NCBI RefSeq assembly: GCF_002366715.1
Contig: NZ_DFBS01000008.1
Coordinates: 133,019-197,018 of the forward strand
Length of the DNA: 64,000 nucleotides
From: Halomonas sp. UBA3074
GTDB taxonomy: Bacteria > Pseudomonadota > Gammaproteobacteria > Pseudomonadales > Halomonadaceae
Direction of reading: 5' to 3'
In this document: piece after piece, positions 38,285 to 47,204 of the stretch
Position numbering within the stretch: position 1 is the first letter of the stretch
How the letters are laid out: each line of letters opens with the position of its first letter
The notes under the pieces: generated by a model
Seen by the model: only the letters and a program-made list of their open reading frames with translations
What the model was told of the DNA's origin: nothing
The model's database searches: none
Made by a program: the position numbers and the translations under genes

Positions 38285-38319
38285 ATCTTCACTGCCAGAG
38301 TGCTTATGGCAGTGAAGAT
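38285..38319. repeat. 13-bp perfect inverted repeat in a gene-free stretch
   Basis: ATCTTCACTGCCA and its exact complement are separated by 9 bp. There is no T run, so it is not a classic terminator. The rest of 38050-38702 holds no convincing gene; base composition falls sharply in GC from about 38.45 kb, marking entry into an AT-rich accessory segment. Confidence 0.5.
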
Positions 38320-38702
38320 ACTCGCAGAGAGGCACTGCGTTCCAAGTAACGTAAAACACATTTATCTTGGCTCTTTAACCCTGAATTCAACTAAATACCC
38401 ATGATGGCAAGCTGGCCAGTAGCTTCAGGTCTATGGTGACGCTAGCTTGTGTCGAACGATGCATAACAACTGACTTTTCAAATAAAACCTAATACAACAG
38501 TTTCATTCAATTAAAATAATTTACATTAACTAAAACTAAAAATTCTTATCTATCTTAACTATTAACAATTTAATGAACATAAATGAAATCACCAGCCTCT
38601 TCTTAACCACCACTTTAATTTAACACAGCTAAATTAAAGCATGAATTATATACATTAATAACGACATCTCATAACTGAAGAAAACCACAAACTCAAACAC
38701 TC

Positions 38703-41700
38703 CTAACTACCAATTACAATCATTTTATTATTTGTTGTCTCTTTAACATACAAATCAATAGAACCTAAAAGTGACAACACATCATCACTTACTTTGACGA
38801 TATTTAAACCAGGCTGTACTACATAAATTCTGTATTCTTTCCTGAGTCTCCCCCCATGTTGCCTTAATAACTCAAAATCATTGTAAGCCCCCTTTTCTAA
38901 ACGAGATGATTTGTTTAGATTAATTCTTTCTCGTTCACGCTTCTTCAACTGATCAATCAGCTTATCGAATTCACCAACCCATTTACAGCTTTTAACAACT
39001 TGCCCACAGACTTCATAAAAATCAGAAACCCGTGATCCTGGAGTAATGCCATGCGAGTACTTAAGATGATAAAACTCGATAGCTAATACATCCCCTTCAT
39101 CTCTGAACGATACTATATCAGAAACTTCATTGGGCCCATCGTCATCAAAGACAATCCAACTTTCACGCTGGCTAACAATCCTTGAGAGCACGGCATATTG
39201 AATAGTATTGCTATCTTTAATTTCTCCTTGCGATTCTTTTTTAATATCAACATTCCAAGCCCAAGATAACAAGCAAGACTTATTATAATGTGGAATAGTA
39301 AAACCTTCAGGTCGCACTATATGTAAATTTTCAAACAGCTTTGAACCATCTTCAAAAAAAATTGTTGGGGACTCATCCTCAGTAAAATAATCTATTAATT
39401 TTTTCTTACCATCTCGATTCTCAATAAATAAAGTATCACCCGAAACCTTATCAAGTGTATATCCGCCATTAAAAATACGGTATCTATAGCTTTCAGAAAA
39501 ACTACCAACTGAGATTTTAAAAACAATTTGTCCAGGAATAAAATTTAAAATTTCAAAAACAGCATTCTCAATATCATAAACCCTACCTACAACCTCTAAA
39601 CTTACCGAAGATATGCCGAATTCAAATAAATAATCAGGCCAATCCAAACAAATAGGAACAATATTAGGAATTTTACTTACTTCTCTAGTCCTCATAACTT
39701 TGTCAAGTATCTGGTTTGGGTTGATATCATCATCATTAAGTTTTTTACCAATTCCCCGGCACCATTCAATCCATTCTAGAACTGGTGCACTATTCATAGA
39801 CCAAATTCTGCCTTTATATGAACATCCGATACTAACTTTGCTGCTATCCTCAAATCCCTTTCCAAACAAATTAGATTTGTATGAATTACCTTGAGCCAAA
39901 TCATTGATTGCTGTCTCAATATCAATGCCAGTATACATTACATATCTTAATGGCCCACGCCTGCCCTTATTCAGTCCAGCATTTTGAAGTACAAGTCTTT
40001 CAACATTACCAAAACACTTAAAAACACGATCCCCTTTTAAAAGCTCTGATCCTTTGGATAAAAACTTTACTAATTTAGCTCTTAACCCTGTTTTTGATGA
40101 GTCATGAATAAATAGCAATTTTTTTTCATAATCAAAAAAAACAATTAATAAACGCCACTCATCCTGAGGCAAATTAGATAACGGAGACCACTTTGCACTC
40201 AATGAAATTTTTGTAACAAGGATAAGAATATTAGAATCAATTACTTTCGTCGAAGAAACTAACTTCTCACCTCTTTCAAGTGGAACCAAGGAGATATCAA
40301 CATTTAAGTTGGCGGAATCAACCTTGTAAACAATTGCGCTTAATACAGGCTTTAAATTTTCTAAGGGAACTTCAAGACCTTCTGTATGGGCATTTTTAAT
40401 TAATTCTTGAAACTCAATTTCACGTCCGACACTAGTTTCACTAATTTTTTGAAGAGACTTATTCCAGTCAGGATCTTCTTCATATAACTCTTTTAATGTG
40501 TCTTCAACTTTTTGATCACATATATTAGCTACAAAAGTCGGATTCCCTAAGTCAGGTCTATCCCGAACGAATCGACCAGCAAACTGCAAAGTTATAGAAA
40601 GACTTTTATGGATATCATGTAGTGCACACACTTTTAATTCTGGCAAATCAAACCCTTCACCCAGCATATTAACACAAACAACTATACGATATTGTTTGTT
40701 AACCACCCCTTTAAGTTTTTTACTTTTCTCTGATATACCACTATAAATAACAATAGGATTAAGATCAGAGAATTTCTCTTTATATATCTTACCGATGTAA
40801 TCTGCACGACTTTTCGTTGCACATCTTGCCATAAGTATATGATCAAAACCATTCTCAAGGTCTTCCCTCAACTGCTTTACTGCTTCCTCTGCAACTCGCT
40901 CATCACCAACCACGTCACTCACTTCGTATATAGATCTAAATTTAATAGGTCTGAAATATCCATTCTTCTGTGCCATAGAAATAGGATAATTATAAATAAT
41001 TTCTCCACCTACTTTTTCACGATCTTCTCTAAAGGGTGTAGCTGTGAACTGTACAATATCTTTACCATTGAAGGAGCTCTTTATATATGCCCATGTTTTG
41101 GCTTTTACATGATGCGCTTCATCCACGAAAAGATGACTACAAGCATTAAAAATTTGATTTCTAATGGTTATATTAGTATTCATTAGCGCATGAGGAGTTG
41201 ATATTATAACATTAGCCGAAAGCAAAAAATCAAGCTCTTGAGTGTTTTTTATTTCACCCGAAATAAGCGCCGTCACAGGGTTAAGAACTTCATCGTATAT
41301 AGCGTTTAACTCTCTCAACTTACCCAGAGAAACAAACTTATTAAAGGTTTGTTCGCGCAAACTATCTGTTGGAACTAAAACCAATACTTGCTCTATTTGA
41401 AAACCACATATAGATGCTATCATCGTCTCAGTTTTACCAGTGCCTGTTGGCATTACAACAGTCACATCTTTTTTAACATGCCCTGCCAAATGAGAAAGAA
41501 TTGAGTACAATGCGGAAACTTGAGGGGGCCTTAAACTTAATTCTTTTGGAGGCGATATTGCAGAGCTAGGAATGACTTTTAAAGATCTCTCCCAAGAATT
41601 TCTAACTAACACTGAAATATCTTTGAAACTTTGATCTAAAAATTCTAAACCTTTAGGTAAATAACATAACCTTACCTTACCATCTGTTTTTTCTATTAAT

Positions 41701-41714
41701 TTAGAAGCCGGCAT
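38703..41714 (-). CDS. SF2 DEAD/DEAH helicase with C-terminal nuclease-like domain, putative defence protein
   Basis: A 1003-residue protein, strikingly AT-rich compared with its neighbours. Start ATG 41714 has AGAGG 6 bp upstream. Helicase motifs: MPTGTGKTETMI (about 88), FVDEAHH (about 196), TATPFRED (about 224), motif VI QFAGRFVR (about 377). Residues ~400-840 are unassigned. Near the C terminus, FDDDGPNEVSDIVSF followed by LAIEFYHLKYSHG and DFYEVCGQVVKSCKW suggests a PD-(D/E)XK-type nuclease core (Asp ~866, Lys ~885). A helicase-nuclease fusion in an accessory block fits phage defence (inference). It is not a recognisable restriction HsdR or Hachiman pair: no methylase or small partner gene is adjacent. 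Confidence 0.75.
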   Translation of the reverse strand: MPASKLIEKTDGKVRLCYLPKGLEFLDQSFKDISVLVRNSWERSLKVIPSSAISPPKELSLRPPQVSALYSILSHLAGHVKKDVTVVMPTGTGKTETMIASICGFQIEQVLVLVPTDSLREQTFNKFVSLGKLRELNAIYDEVLNPVTALISGEIKNTQELDFLLSANVIISTPHALMNTNITIRNQIFNACSHLFVDEAHHVKAKTWAYIKSSFNGKDIVQFTATPFREDREKVGGEIIYNYPISMAQKNGYFRPIKFRSIYEVSDVVGDERVAEEAVKQLREDLENGFDHILMARCATKSRADYIGKIYKEKFSDLNPIVIYSGISEKSKKLKGVVNKQYRIVVCVNMLGEGFDLPELKVCALHDIHKSLSITLQFAGRFVRDRPDLGNPTFVANICDQKVEDTLKELYEEDPDWNKSLQKISETSVGREIEFQELIKNAHTEGLEVPLENLKPVLSAIVYKVDSANLNVDISLVPLERGEKLVSSTKVIDSNILILVTKISLSAKWSPLSNLPQDEWRLLIVFFDYEKKLLFIHDSSKTGLRAKLVKFLSKGSELLKGDRVFKCFGNVERLVLQNAGLNKGRRGPLRYVMYTGIDIETAINDLAQGNSYKSNLFGKGFEDSSKVSIGCSYKGRIWSMNSAPVLEWIEWCRGIGKKLNDDDINPNQILDKVMRTREVSKIPNIVPICLDWPDYLFEFGISSVSLEVVGRVYDIENAVFEILNFIPGQIVFKISVGSFSESYRYRIFNGGYTLDKVSGDTLFIENRDGKKKLIDYFTEDESPTIFFEDGSKLFENLHIVRPEGFTIPHYNKSCLLSWAWNVDIKKESQGEIKDSNTIQYAVLSRIVSQRESWIVFDDDGPNEVSDIVSFRDEGDVLAIEFYHLKYSHGITPGSRVSDFYEVCGQVVKSCKWVGEFDKLIDQLKKRERERINLNKSSRLEKGAYNDFELLRQHGGRLRKEYRIYVVQPGLNIVKVSDDVLSLLGSIDLYVKETTNNKMIVIGS

Positions 41715-41847
41715 CATCACCTCTATTTTATTATTAAAAGGCTATTAAATAAATTATGATGTGCCAATTTATTATAACCAAATTATCTAACATACCTCCT
41801 AATAAAAATAAACATATTAGAGCAGAAAGAGCTATTATCATTTAGTA

Positions 41848-42330
41848 TTAGGAGAATAAAAAAACAAGTGACTTTAGCCATTTTTGTAGGCTTGGGTCAA
41901 CCGCATACAGGTAAACACCATATTTAGCACGTGTCATCAATATGTAGTAAATGTTCCTAATAGCCTGATCGATCACACTGGCTGCATTTATTCCACCTAG
42001 GCTCTGACTTTTCATGTACTTCATCAGACTCGCATCAACGCATCCCTCAGCATTCACTTCGAGTTGACCATTCAGGAGCTTCAGGTCAGGGCCCTGCAAC
42101 ACTCCAACGTAACCATATTCGAAGCCCTGAACGGTATAAATGGCGCCGACTTCTTCATAAAAACCCTGTGCTTCGTTACGTTCCCGGTATTTTCCAAAAA
42201 TAGTTCCAGCGAGCAGACCACGTGCCGACTGTAATATCGGCACCTCCATTAGGAATATTTCGCGTCACCCAGTCCCAACAGTACCCGGCTACGATTCGTG
42301 TTGTTACATTCTGCTCCTCTACATGTCATC
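41848..42330 (-). pseudogene. Decayed C-terminal fragment of a DUF2075 helicase
   Basis: In one frame the minus strand encodes IYTVQGFEYGYVGVLQG and IIR-like NIYYILMTRAKYGVYLYAVD. These match the C-terminal helicase motifs of the intact gene at 42914-45304 (IHTCQGLEFDYVGVIIG, TYRTLMTRGQKGCYVYATD). The preceding homologous part (RIVAGYCWDWVTR, then TWSARWNYF) is in a different frame, so a frameshift lies near 42190-42200. The N-terminal half is missing. The likely origin is a diverged paralogue, not a recent copy. Confidence 0.75.
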
Positions 42331-42439
42331 GAAGACCGTTTTCTAGCTCGGGTGGGGCATCAATGACACTGAACTGGCAGGAATGCACAAGACAATTGTC
42401 TTAGTAATCCCTAAGAAAGAAACGATGCCTCTTCCGATA

Positions 42440-42805
42440 CTAGTCATCATCACTTTCATAGTCAGTGTATTTTTTCGCACTCCCTTTCACCCGGTCTACA
42501 GGGTACTTAGCAGCATTCTTCTCCATTTTCGCCCAGGATGCCAATTCGATATCTACACCCAGCTTGCCAGCCAGCCTAATCAGGTAGAGCTGAACATCAG
42601 CAATTTCGTCACGTACTGCAGCTAATTGATGCTCGTCCAGTTTCTTAGACTGCGCCTCGGTCAGCCACTGAAAACACTCCTGTAGCTCTGCCGCCTCCAC
42701 CGTAAGCGCCATGGCAAGATTCTTGGGCGAGTGGAACTGGTTCCAGTCGCGCTCGGTGGCGAACTGATCCAGGGCGTCGTGGAGCTGCTTGAATGGATCT
42801 GACAT
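42440..42805 (-). CDS. MazG-like nucleotide pyrophosphohydrolase
   Basis: A 121-residue protein with MALTVEAAELQECFQWL and the metal-binding EIADVQLYLIRLAGKLGVD motif, typical of the all-alpha NTP pyrophosphatase (RS21-C6/MazG-like) fold. These enzymes hydrolyse non-canonical or excess (d)NTPs to NMPs. It lies 108 bp downstream of the nuclease-DUF2075-S24 gene on the same strand and may act with it; the pairing suggests a nucleotide-pool or stress link (inference). Confidence 0.88.
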   Translation of the reverse strand: MSDPFKQLHDALDQFATERDWNQFHSPKNLAMALTVEAAELQECFQWLTEAQSKKLDEHQLAAVRDEIADVQLYLIRLAGKLGVDIELASWAKMEKNAAKYPVDRVKGSAKKYTDYESDDD

Positions 42806-42913
42806 GAGGGATTCACCTGGTTTTGCTGTATTGGATTGCTATGAGCATGCTTACTCTGCTGCTGGTTATCCAGCATACATCGGCAATAGGTGTTCATCAG
42901 ATCGTCCACCTTT

Positions 42914-45304
42914 TCACAGCACAGATAGGAATTCTCCGATGACCTTCAGGTCTTCAAGCTCGTCCTCAAGCACGATATCCTTGTAACCGAAGGCATTGGT
43001 CAGGGGCTTCAGCACGATGCGGTGGTTAACGAACTCTCCGTATTCCTCGATCTTCTCGCTCTGATACTGCTTAACCGTGAAACTGCCGCCGTGGTCAGGA
43101 TCCTCTATGGCTCGGTGCTGCACTACGACGACCTTGCCTTGCCGTGTGCCGCCTGGGTTCGCACGGAACAGGCACCAGGCGCCATTGGGAATGCGTCGAT
43201 TCATCGACTCTCCCACCACCCTGCTGACAAACAGGCCAGAACTCGCTCTCATGTAGTCCGGCAGCTCGACCCAGTGCTGGGCTTCGGCGATCTGCATATA
43301 GCTGAACTCACCGGCGGCGATGCTCAAGTCGTATACCGGTACATGGCGCTCGAACGGCGCTGCCTTATCACGCGTCACGATGGGAAGATGCAAGCCATCC
43401 AGTATCTCGTCATCCTCAGACACGTTCAGTCTCTCGGTCGCTGCTTTAGCTTGAGCAAAGGCCGCAAAGTACTCTCGAGTCTCTGTGTCGGTGGCATAGA
43501 CGTAACAGCCCTTCTGACCCCGAGTCATAAGCGTGCGATAAGTGTTCTTGATGATCTGGTCCGCCAGTGCGCGTGCGTGCTCGGGCTGTTCCCTGAGCAT
43601 TTTCTTGTAGCCATGCACTGAACGATCCTGCCCGGCCCGCTCCTTCGCATCTGTCACTACGCGACCATTACGAATGACGAAGTCGTCGCCGATGATGACG
43701 CCGACGTAGTCGAACTCGAGTCCCTGGCAAGTGTGTATACAGCCTACTTGATCGACAGAATTCTCGGCGATGGCCCAAAGCATACCGTCGTCATCGAGGT
43801 TCCACTGGGCCGTGAAGCCATACTCGGGGAAGACGATGTCCATGGCCTGCTTGTCCTTCTTACTCGCCCAGGGCCAGCAGTAGCCCGCCACCATGCGTGC
43901 TTTATTAGCCTTACGGTTCTTTTCGAAAATGGCCTGATGCATCTTACTCGGGTCATCAAATACTTGGAACTCGTAGTCGATGCCATCCAGATCGGTGTTG
44001 GCCGTAGTGCGAACCTGAAGAGCATGATCAAGCCAGGCTAAGTAGCCATCCGAACCGTTGCAGCGAAATTGCGACGCCAACTCTAGCTCGTGGACGTCGG
44101 CTCCGCACTCCGCTGCTCGTCGCCTAATCTCTTCAACAGTCCCCACATCCTTCAGCGTCACGCGCTGAGCCTCATCAATGAAGAAGATGGAGAACCGTGA
44201 CGCGGCGATTACCTCCCTGACCTGGCTCTCGCCCAAGTTCTGATACATGCCCGACTTTTCGTTCAAGCGATGCGCTTCATCCACAATTAAGGCATGGAAG
44301 ATATCTGGCTCAGCGTTGACGTAGCTGCCCGAGCCCTTGAACAGGTTATCGATGTGGGTCTTCTTGCGTGTCCCGGTCAGTTTCTTCTTGAAGACCTCCC
44401 GAGGGGCCGAGTTGCGCGACACGTACTGCGTCATCATCTCCCGGTTAGTCAGCTCCACCAGCAGGTTAATAGCCACCACCGACTTGCCTGTCCCCGGCCC
44501 ACCTTTGACGATCAAGCACTGCTTGTTGCCACTATCTGCCCGGTGGGCTAGATCAAGCGCGGTTTCGTAGACCAGTTTCTGCTCGTCAATCATCAGGAAC
44601 TCGGCACTGCCCTGCATCATCGACGCCAGCGCATCTGCCAAGTTTTTGCTCGGCTTGATCACACCGTGTTCAATGCGATACATGATGTCGCTACTGTCAC
44701 CGTACTTAATGTGCTGGCTCAGAAACGCCGAGAGTTTCAAGGCTTCCTGCGAAATGAAAACCGGTGCTCGGCTCGTATGGTGCTCGTAAAAAGCATCATT
44801 GATAGCGTCCGCTTGCTTCATGTTATGCAAGTAGGCGCAGGGCACTAGGCGGATTGACTCGGAACGCACTGTCTCGTTGTAGTCCTCAATCAGCGCGCCA
44901 TAAGACCATGCCTGATAAGACGGATGGTTTGTCTCACGTATTCTGCCGCCCAACTGGGTGCGCACGATGGCTTCCTTATTCGTCACTTCAACGGACTGCC
45001 ACTGTTTCAGTTCAACGATGACTGCTGCATCGTCCCGCTGATGGTTCTTGCCGGTCAGGATGAAATCCACGCGACGATTGGTCAGCGGAATGTTGTATTC
45101 GATGGCCACTCCCGCCGAAGCGGGAATGCCCTCATCAAGCAGAACACTCATCATGAAACGGAGGGAGTTCTCCCAGGATGTCACCTCACTGCGAGGAGAG
45201 TTGCGGCTCAGCTTGCGAGATACTTCGTTCTCTATGATGTCGCTAATGGCGTTCGCACGTACGGCATCGATGAATTGCTGTTTAGTGGAGCTATAGACCA
45301 GCAT
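42914..45304 (-). CDS. Three-module protein: PD-(D/E)XK-like nuclease, DUF2075 helicase, S24/LexA-like peptidase
   Basis: 796 residues. Residues 1-210: a nuclease-like pattern with E45 (SWENSLRFM), D80 (NRRVDFIL) and E98-x-K100 (VIVELKQW). Residues ~240-620: a DUF2075 P-loop helicase with Walker A GGPGTGKS (268-275), Walker B LIVDEAHR (339-346), FIDEAQRV, SQFRCNGSDGYLAWLD and HTCQGLEFDYVGV. Residues ~650-796: an S24-type domain with the Ser nucleophile in VVGESMNRRIPNG (Ser700) and the general-base Lys in FTVKQYQ (Lys745). A self-cleaving LexA-like module on a helicase-nuclease would allow damage- or phage-triggered activation (inference). It is followed by a MazG-like gene. Confidence 0.85.
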   Translation of the reverse strand: MLVYSSTKQQFIDAVRANAISDIIENEVSRKLSRNSPRSEVTSWENSLRFMMSVLLDEGIPASAGVAIEYNIPLTNRRVDFILTGKNHQRDDAAVIVELKQWQSVEVTNKEAIVRTQLGGRIRETNHPSYQAWSYGALIEDYNETVRSESIRLVPCAYLHNMKQADAINDAFYEHHTSRAPVFISQEALKLSAFLSQHIKYGDSSDIMYRIEHGVIKPSKNLADALASMMQGSAEFLMIDEQKLVYETALDLAHRADSGNKQCLIVKGGPGTGKSVVAINLLVELTNREMMTQYVSRNSAPREVFKKKLTGTRKKTHIDNLFKGSGSYVNAEPDIFHALIVDEAHRLNEKSGMYQNLGESQVREVIAASRFSIFFIDEAQRVTLKDVGTVEEIRRRAAECGADVHELELASQFRCNGSDGYLAWLDHALQVRTTANTDLDGIDYEFQVFDDPSKMHQAIFEKNRKANKARMVAGYCWPWASKKDKQAMDIVFPEYGFTAQWNLDDDGMLWAIAENSVDQVGCIHTCQGLEFDYVGVIIGDDFVIRNGRVVTDAKERAGQDRSVHGYKKMLREQPEHARALADQIIKNTYRTLMTRGQKGCYVYATDTETREYFAAFAQAKAATERLNVSEDDEILDGLHLPIVTRDKAAPFERHVPVYDLSIAAGEFSYMQIAEAQHWVELPDYMRASSGLFVSRVVGESMNRRIPNGAWCLFRANPGGTRQGKVVVVQHRAIEDPDHGGSFTVKQYQSEKIEEYGEFVNHRIVLKPLTNAFGYKDIVLEDELEDLKVIGEFLSVL

Positions 45305-45526
45305 CGGCCAGACATTCCTAATTTGTTCAGCAGAAGCATGCGCGAAAGCTTTGTGAAATCCATCAACGCATACGAATTTTCAACATAATAACGCGATGAT
45401 AGCGACACTAATGGACTAATGGATAGGCGAGTAAAAATTAAAGGGAAGGATAACGCTGGGAATTGTACCGCGGCAGCGAAATAAAAGGCTGCAACAACCA
45501 ATATCTTACCGACAGGAATAGAGAGA

Positions 45527-45610
45527 ATGGTGGGCCCAGTAGGACTTGAACCTACGACCAAGGGATTATGAGTGCAACCAAACAAACTTTGGGATCGCGC
45601 CTGCAATGCG
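45527..45610 (-). repeat. Left attachment repeat with tRNA 3' half (anticodon loop CTCATAA)
   Basis: On the minus strand, an anticodon-loop CTCATAA (CAU, as in tRNA-Met or tRNA-Ile2) leads into a T-arm of 5-bp stem GTAGG/CCTAC with loop TTCAAGT, and an acceptor TGGGCCC-A-CCA. No matching 5' half (GGGCCCA) lies upstream, so this is a displaced tRNA end, not a gene. The outer 37 bp are not tRNA. Confidence 0.85.
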
Positions 45611-45688
45611 GAAACAAAGGTTTTTCAATGAGTTAAGTTTTCCATGATTTACATTACTCACATGGTTTTCACCCTGTGAGCAGCCAAA

Positions 45689-45708
45689 TGGCAACCAGTT
45701 GGCAACCA
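45689..45708. repeat. Direct repeats of TGGCAACCA, candidate integrase arm-type sites
   Basis: TGGCAACCA occurs at 45689 and 45700, 11 bp apart, with a degenerate third copy near 45711. The same 11-bp-phased pattern flanks the right repeat. Similarity between the two flanks extends over about 100 bp beyond the 84-bp repeat. Confidence 0.6.
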
Positions 45709-45748
45709 AACTGCCACCGCTGCAGCAAGACGAGGGTGACTACATAGC

Positions 45749-45767
45749 AAGCCGCATAAAGCGGCTT
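45749..45767. repeat. Short hairpin between the attachment region and abiEii
   Basis: AAGCCGC-ATAAA-GCGGCTT is a perfect 7-bp stem without a T run. It could weakly terminate the abiE transcript. Confidence 0.35.
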
Positions 45768-45846
45768 AGGCAGTGAATCAGGGTGTAACCTGACAAGCGC
45801 ACCTTGCGCAGTAGTGGAAAAACAGGCTTTAGCGCTCAGCCCTACC

Positions 45847-46791
45847 TTACGTCAGCAGACGTTGAGCCAATTCGTTCACTGTTTGTAAAGCTTCATCCCA
45901 GGACGCGGGCTCATCGTGATAAACCAGCGGGCCGATAAAACGCTCGTAGCGATCCTGATGGATGGGGTTGGTCTGTAAGCACCCTAGGCCATAGAGCAAC
46001 TCATCTGCTGGGCTAGTGACAAATTGTGTATGCTGGTTGCCAAACTGAGACACGTCCGTCTGTATTACTGCATGTACCAGCGGGCGTAATGCAGACATGT
46101 CATATCCGCCAGCTGTCGCCATGTGAAGATCGTAGACGTGTCTCACCAGCGTTTCGTCGTCTTTTCGCGAAGGATCACGATTCACGTGGGCTGTGCGACG
46201 TAGCAATGCCACCAGCTTCTCGCTGATTGTGGCGGGTAGGCTAACCACCGCAAAGGAAGCTACCTCTGGGGGTAATTTAAGAACATCGGCGTATAAGGAA
46301 CTGACAGAACGAACCACGGCGGGCTCATAAAGTTCTGATGCTGTGACGTCTAGCTTCAAGTCAGGTCGAAGCGCAGAGATGCTGCCCTGGGTACGGGGAT
46401 AGCGAACGGTAAACTCCGTATACCGGTACTCGTTACGCTTGACGATTCCAGCATCGGGATCAAGCCCTAGGATCGAAGAGCGGCTAATAACTGTTTCTAT
46501 TTCGGACAGCATCGCTTTTCGTTCTGCCTTTAGAGCCGTTCTAGACATACCTGTTATTACCCCATTGCGAGCAACAAGCTTGATGTCAATATCCTCAGAC
46601 ATGCGGAAAAGCTTTTGGTGGGCTTTAGCTAAGCTGGTACCTCCTGCGAATACCAGCTCAAACGCCTCCGAGCGCAGCGTTGCAAGTAGACTCAATAGCT
46701 GAACGGCATAAACATCTTTTTCGACAATAGCGGGGCTATCGATACCCAGCGCATCCGCCACATCGGGAAACATTCCAGAATCAATGTTCAT
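45847..46791 (-). CDS. abiEii: AbiEii-type nucleotidyltransferase toxin
   Basis: A 314-residue protein with the nucleotidyltransferase signature GGTSLAKAH (residues 50-58) followed by RMSEDIDIKL (D67-x-D69). This defines the AbiEii/AbiGii toxin family. The gene overlaps the antitoxin stop codon by 4 bp. Type IV toxin-antitoxin pairs of this kind cause abortive infection and stabilise mobile DNA. It sits at the distal end of the island, opposite the integrase. Confidence 0.88.
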   Translation of the reverse strand: MNIDSGMFPDVADALGIDSPAIVEKDVYAVQLLSLLATLRSEAFELVFAGGTSLAKAHQKLFRMSEDIDIKLVARNGVITGMSRTALKAERKAMLSEIETVISRSSILGLDPDAGIVKRNEYRYTEFTVRYPRTQGSISALRPDLKLDVTASELYEPAVVRSVSSLYADVLKLPPEVASFAVVSLPATISEKLVALLRRTAHVNRDPSRKDDETLVRHVYDLHMATAGGYDMSALRPLVHAVIQTDVSQFGNQHTQFVTSPADELLYGLGCLQTNPIHQDRYERFIGPLVYHDEPASWDEALQTVNELAQRLLT

Positions 46792-47204
46792 ACAGAAACT
46801 TGCTCGATACCTAAGCGATACTTACCGTAGGCAATCTGGCGATGAAACGGGCCCTTGACTCTGACCACCACTCGCGCTGGAATTTGTGTGCGCCCCGCCT
46901 GATAAGCTTTTTCTGCACTGGCTGGCTCCCACTGTACTCCTAGGCGGTTTAATGCCTCTTTGGCTGCTTGGTCAAAGCCACCGGGCGCTGCAAGCATTGG
47001 TTTGCCTGTAATACGGTTTGGGCGCGCTTTGGCGTATAAGCCTTTACCAATACGCACTAATCGTCCCTGCGACTCCAATTGCCGAAGAACCCGGCCTACT
47101 TGGTCATAACCACCCAGTGCAGCGAAATCATCACGTAGAAAAACCATCCGCCGACTTTTGCGAATTTTGTCACGAATGCGTAACTCAAGCGTTTGAGTGG
47201 TCAT
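46788..47204 (-). CDS. AbiEi-like antitoxin / DUF6088-type regulator
   Basis: A 138-residue protein. Its N-terminal winged helix-turn-helix (residues ~10-60, FAALGGYDQVGRVLRQLESQGRLVRIGKGLY) is the DNA-binding fold of AbiEi antitoxins. It lies directly upstream of, and overlaps, the abiEii gene, as expected for the antitoxin and autorepressor. It is shorter than full AbiEi and so belongs to the compact form. Confidence 0.82.
   Translation of the reverse strand: MTTQTLELRIRDKIRKSRRMVFLRDDFAALGGYDQVGRVLRQLESQGRLVRIGKGLYAKARPNRITGKPMLAAPGGFDQAAKEALNRLGVQWEPASAEKAYQAGRTQIPARVVVRVKGPFHRQIAYGKYRLGIEQVSV

Noticed and set aside
38703..41714. Type I or III restriction subunit, or Hachiman HamB
   Set aside because: No methylase, specificity subunit or DUF1837 partner is adjacent, although distant partners cannot be excluded.
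45232..45606. Minus-strand frame with an LVVGSSPTGPT-type peptide near the left repeat
   Set aside because: It is a translation through the tRNA 3' half and its flank; the same peptide appears at the right repeat (62938-63222).
45527..45610. Intact tRNA-Met or tRNA-Lys genes
   Set aside because: Only the 3' half is present at both sites; no 5' acceptor strand or D-arm lies upstream.
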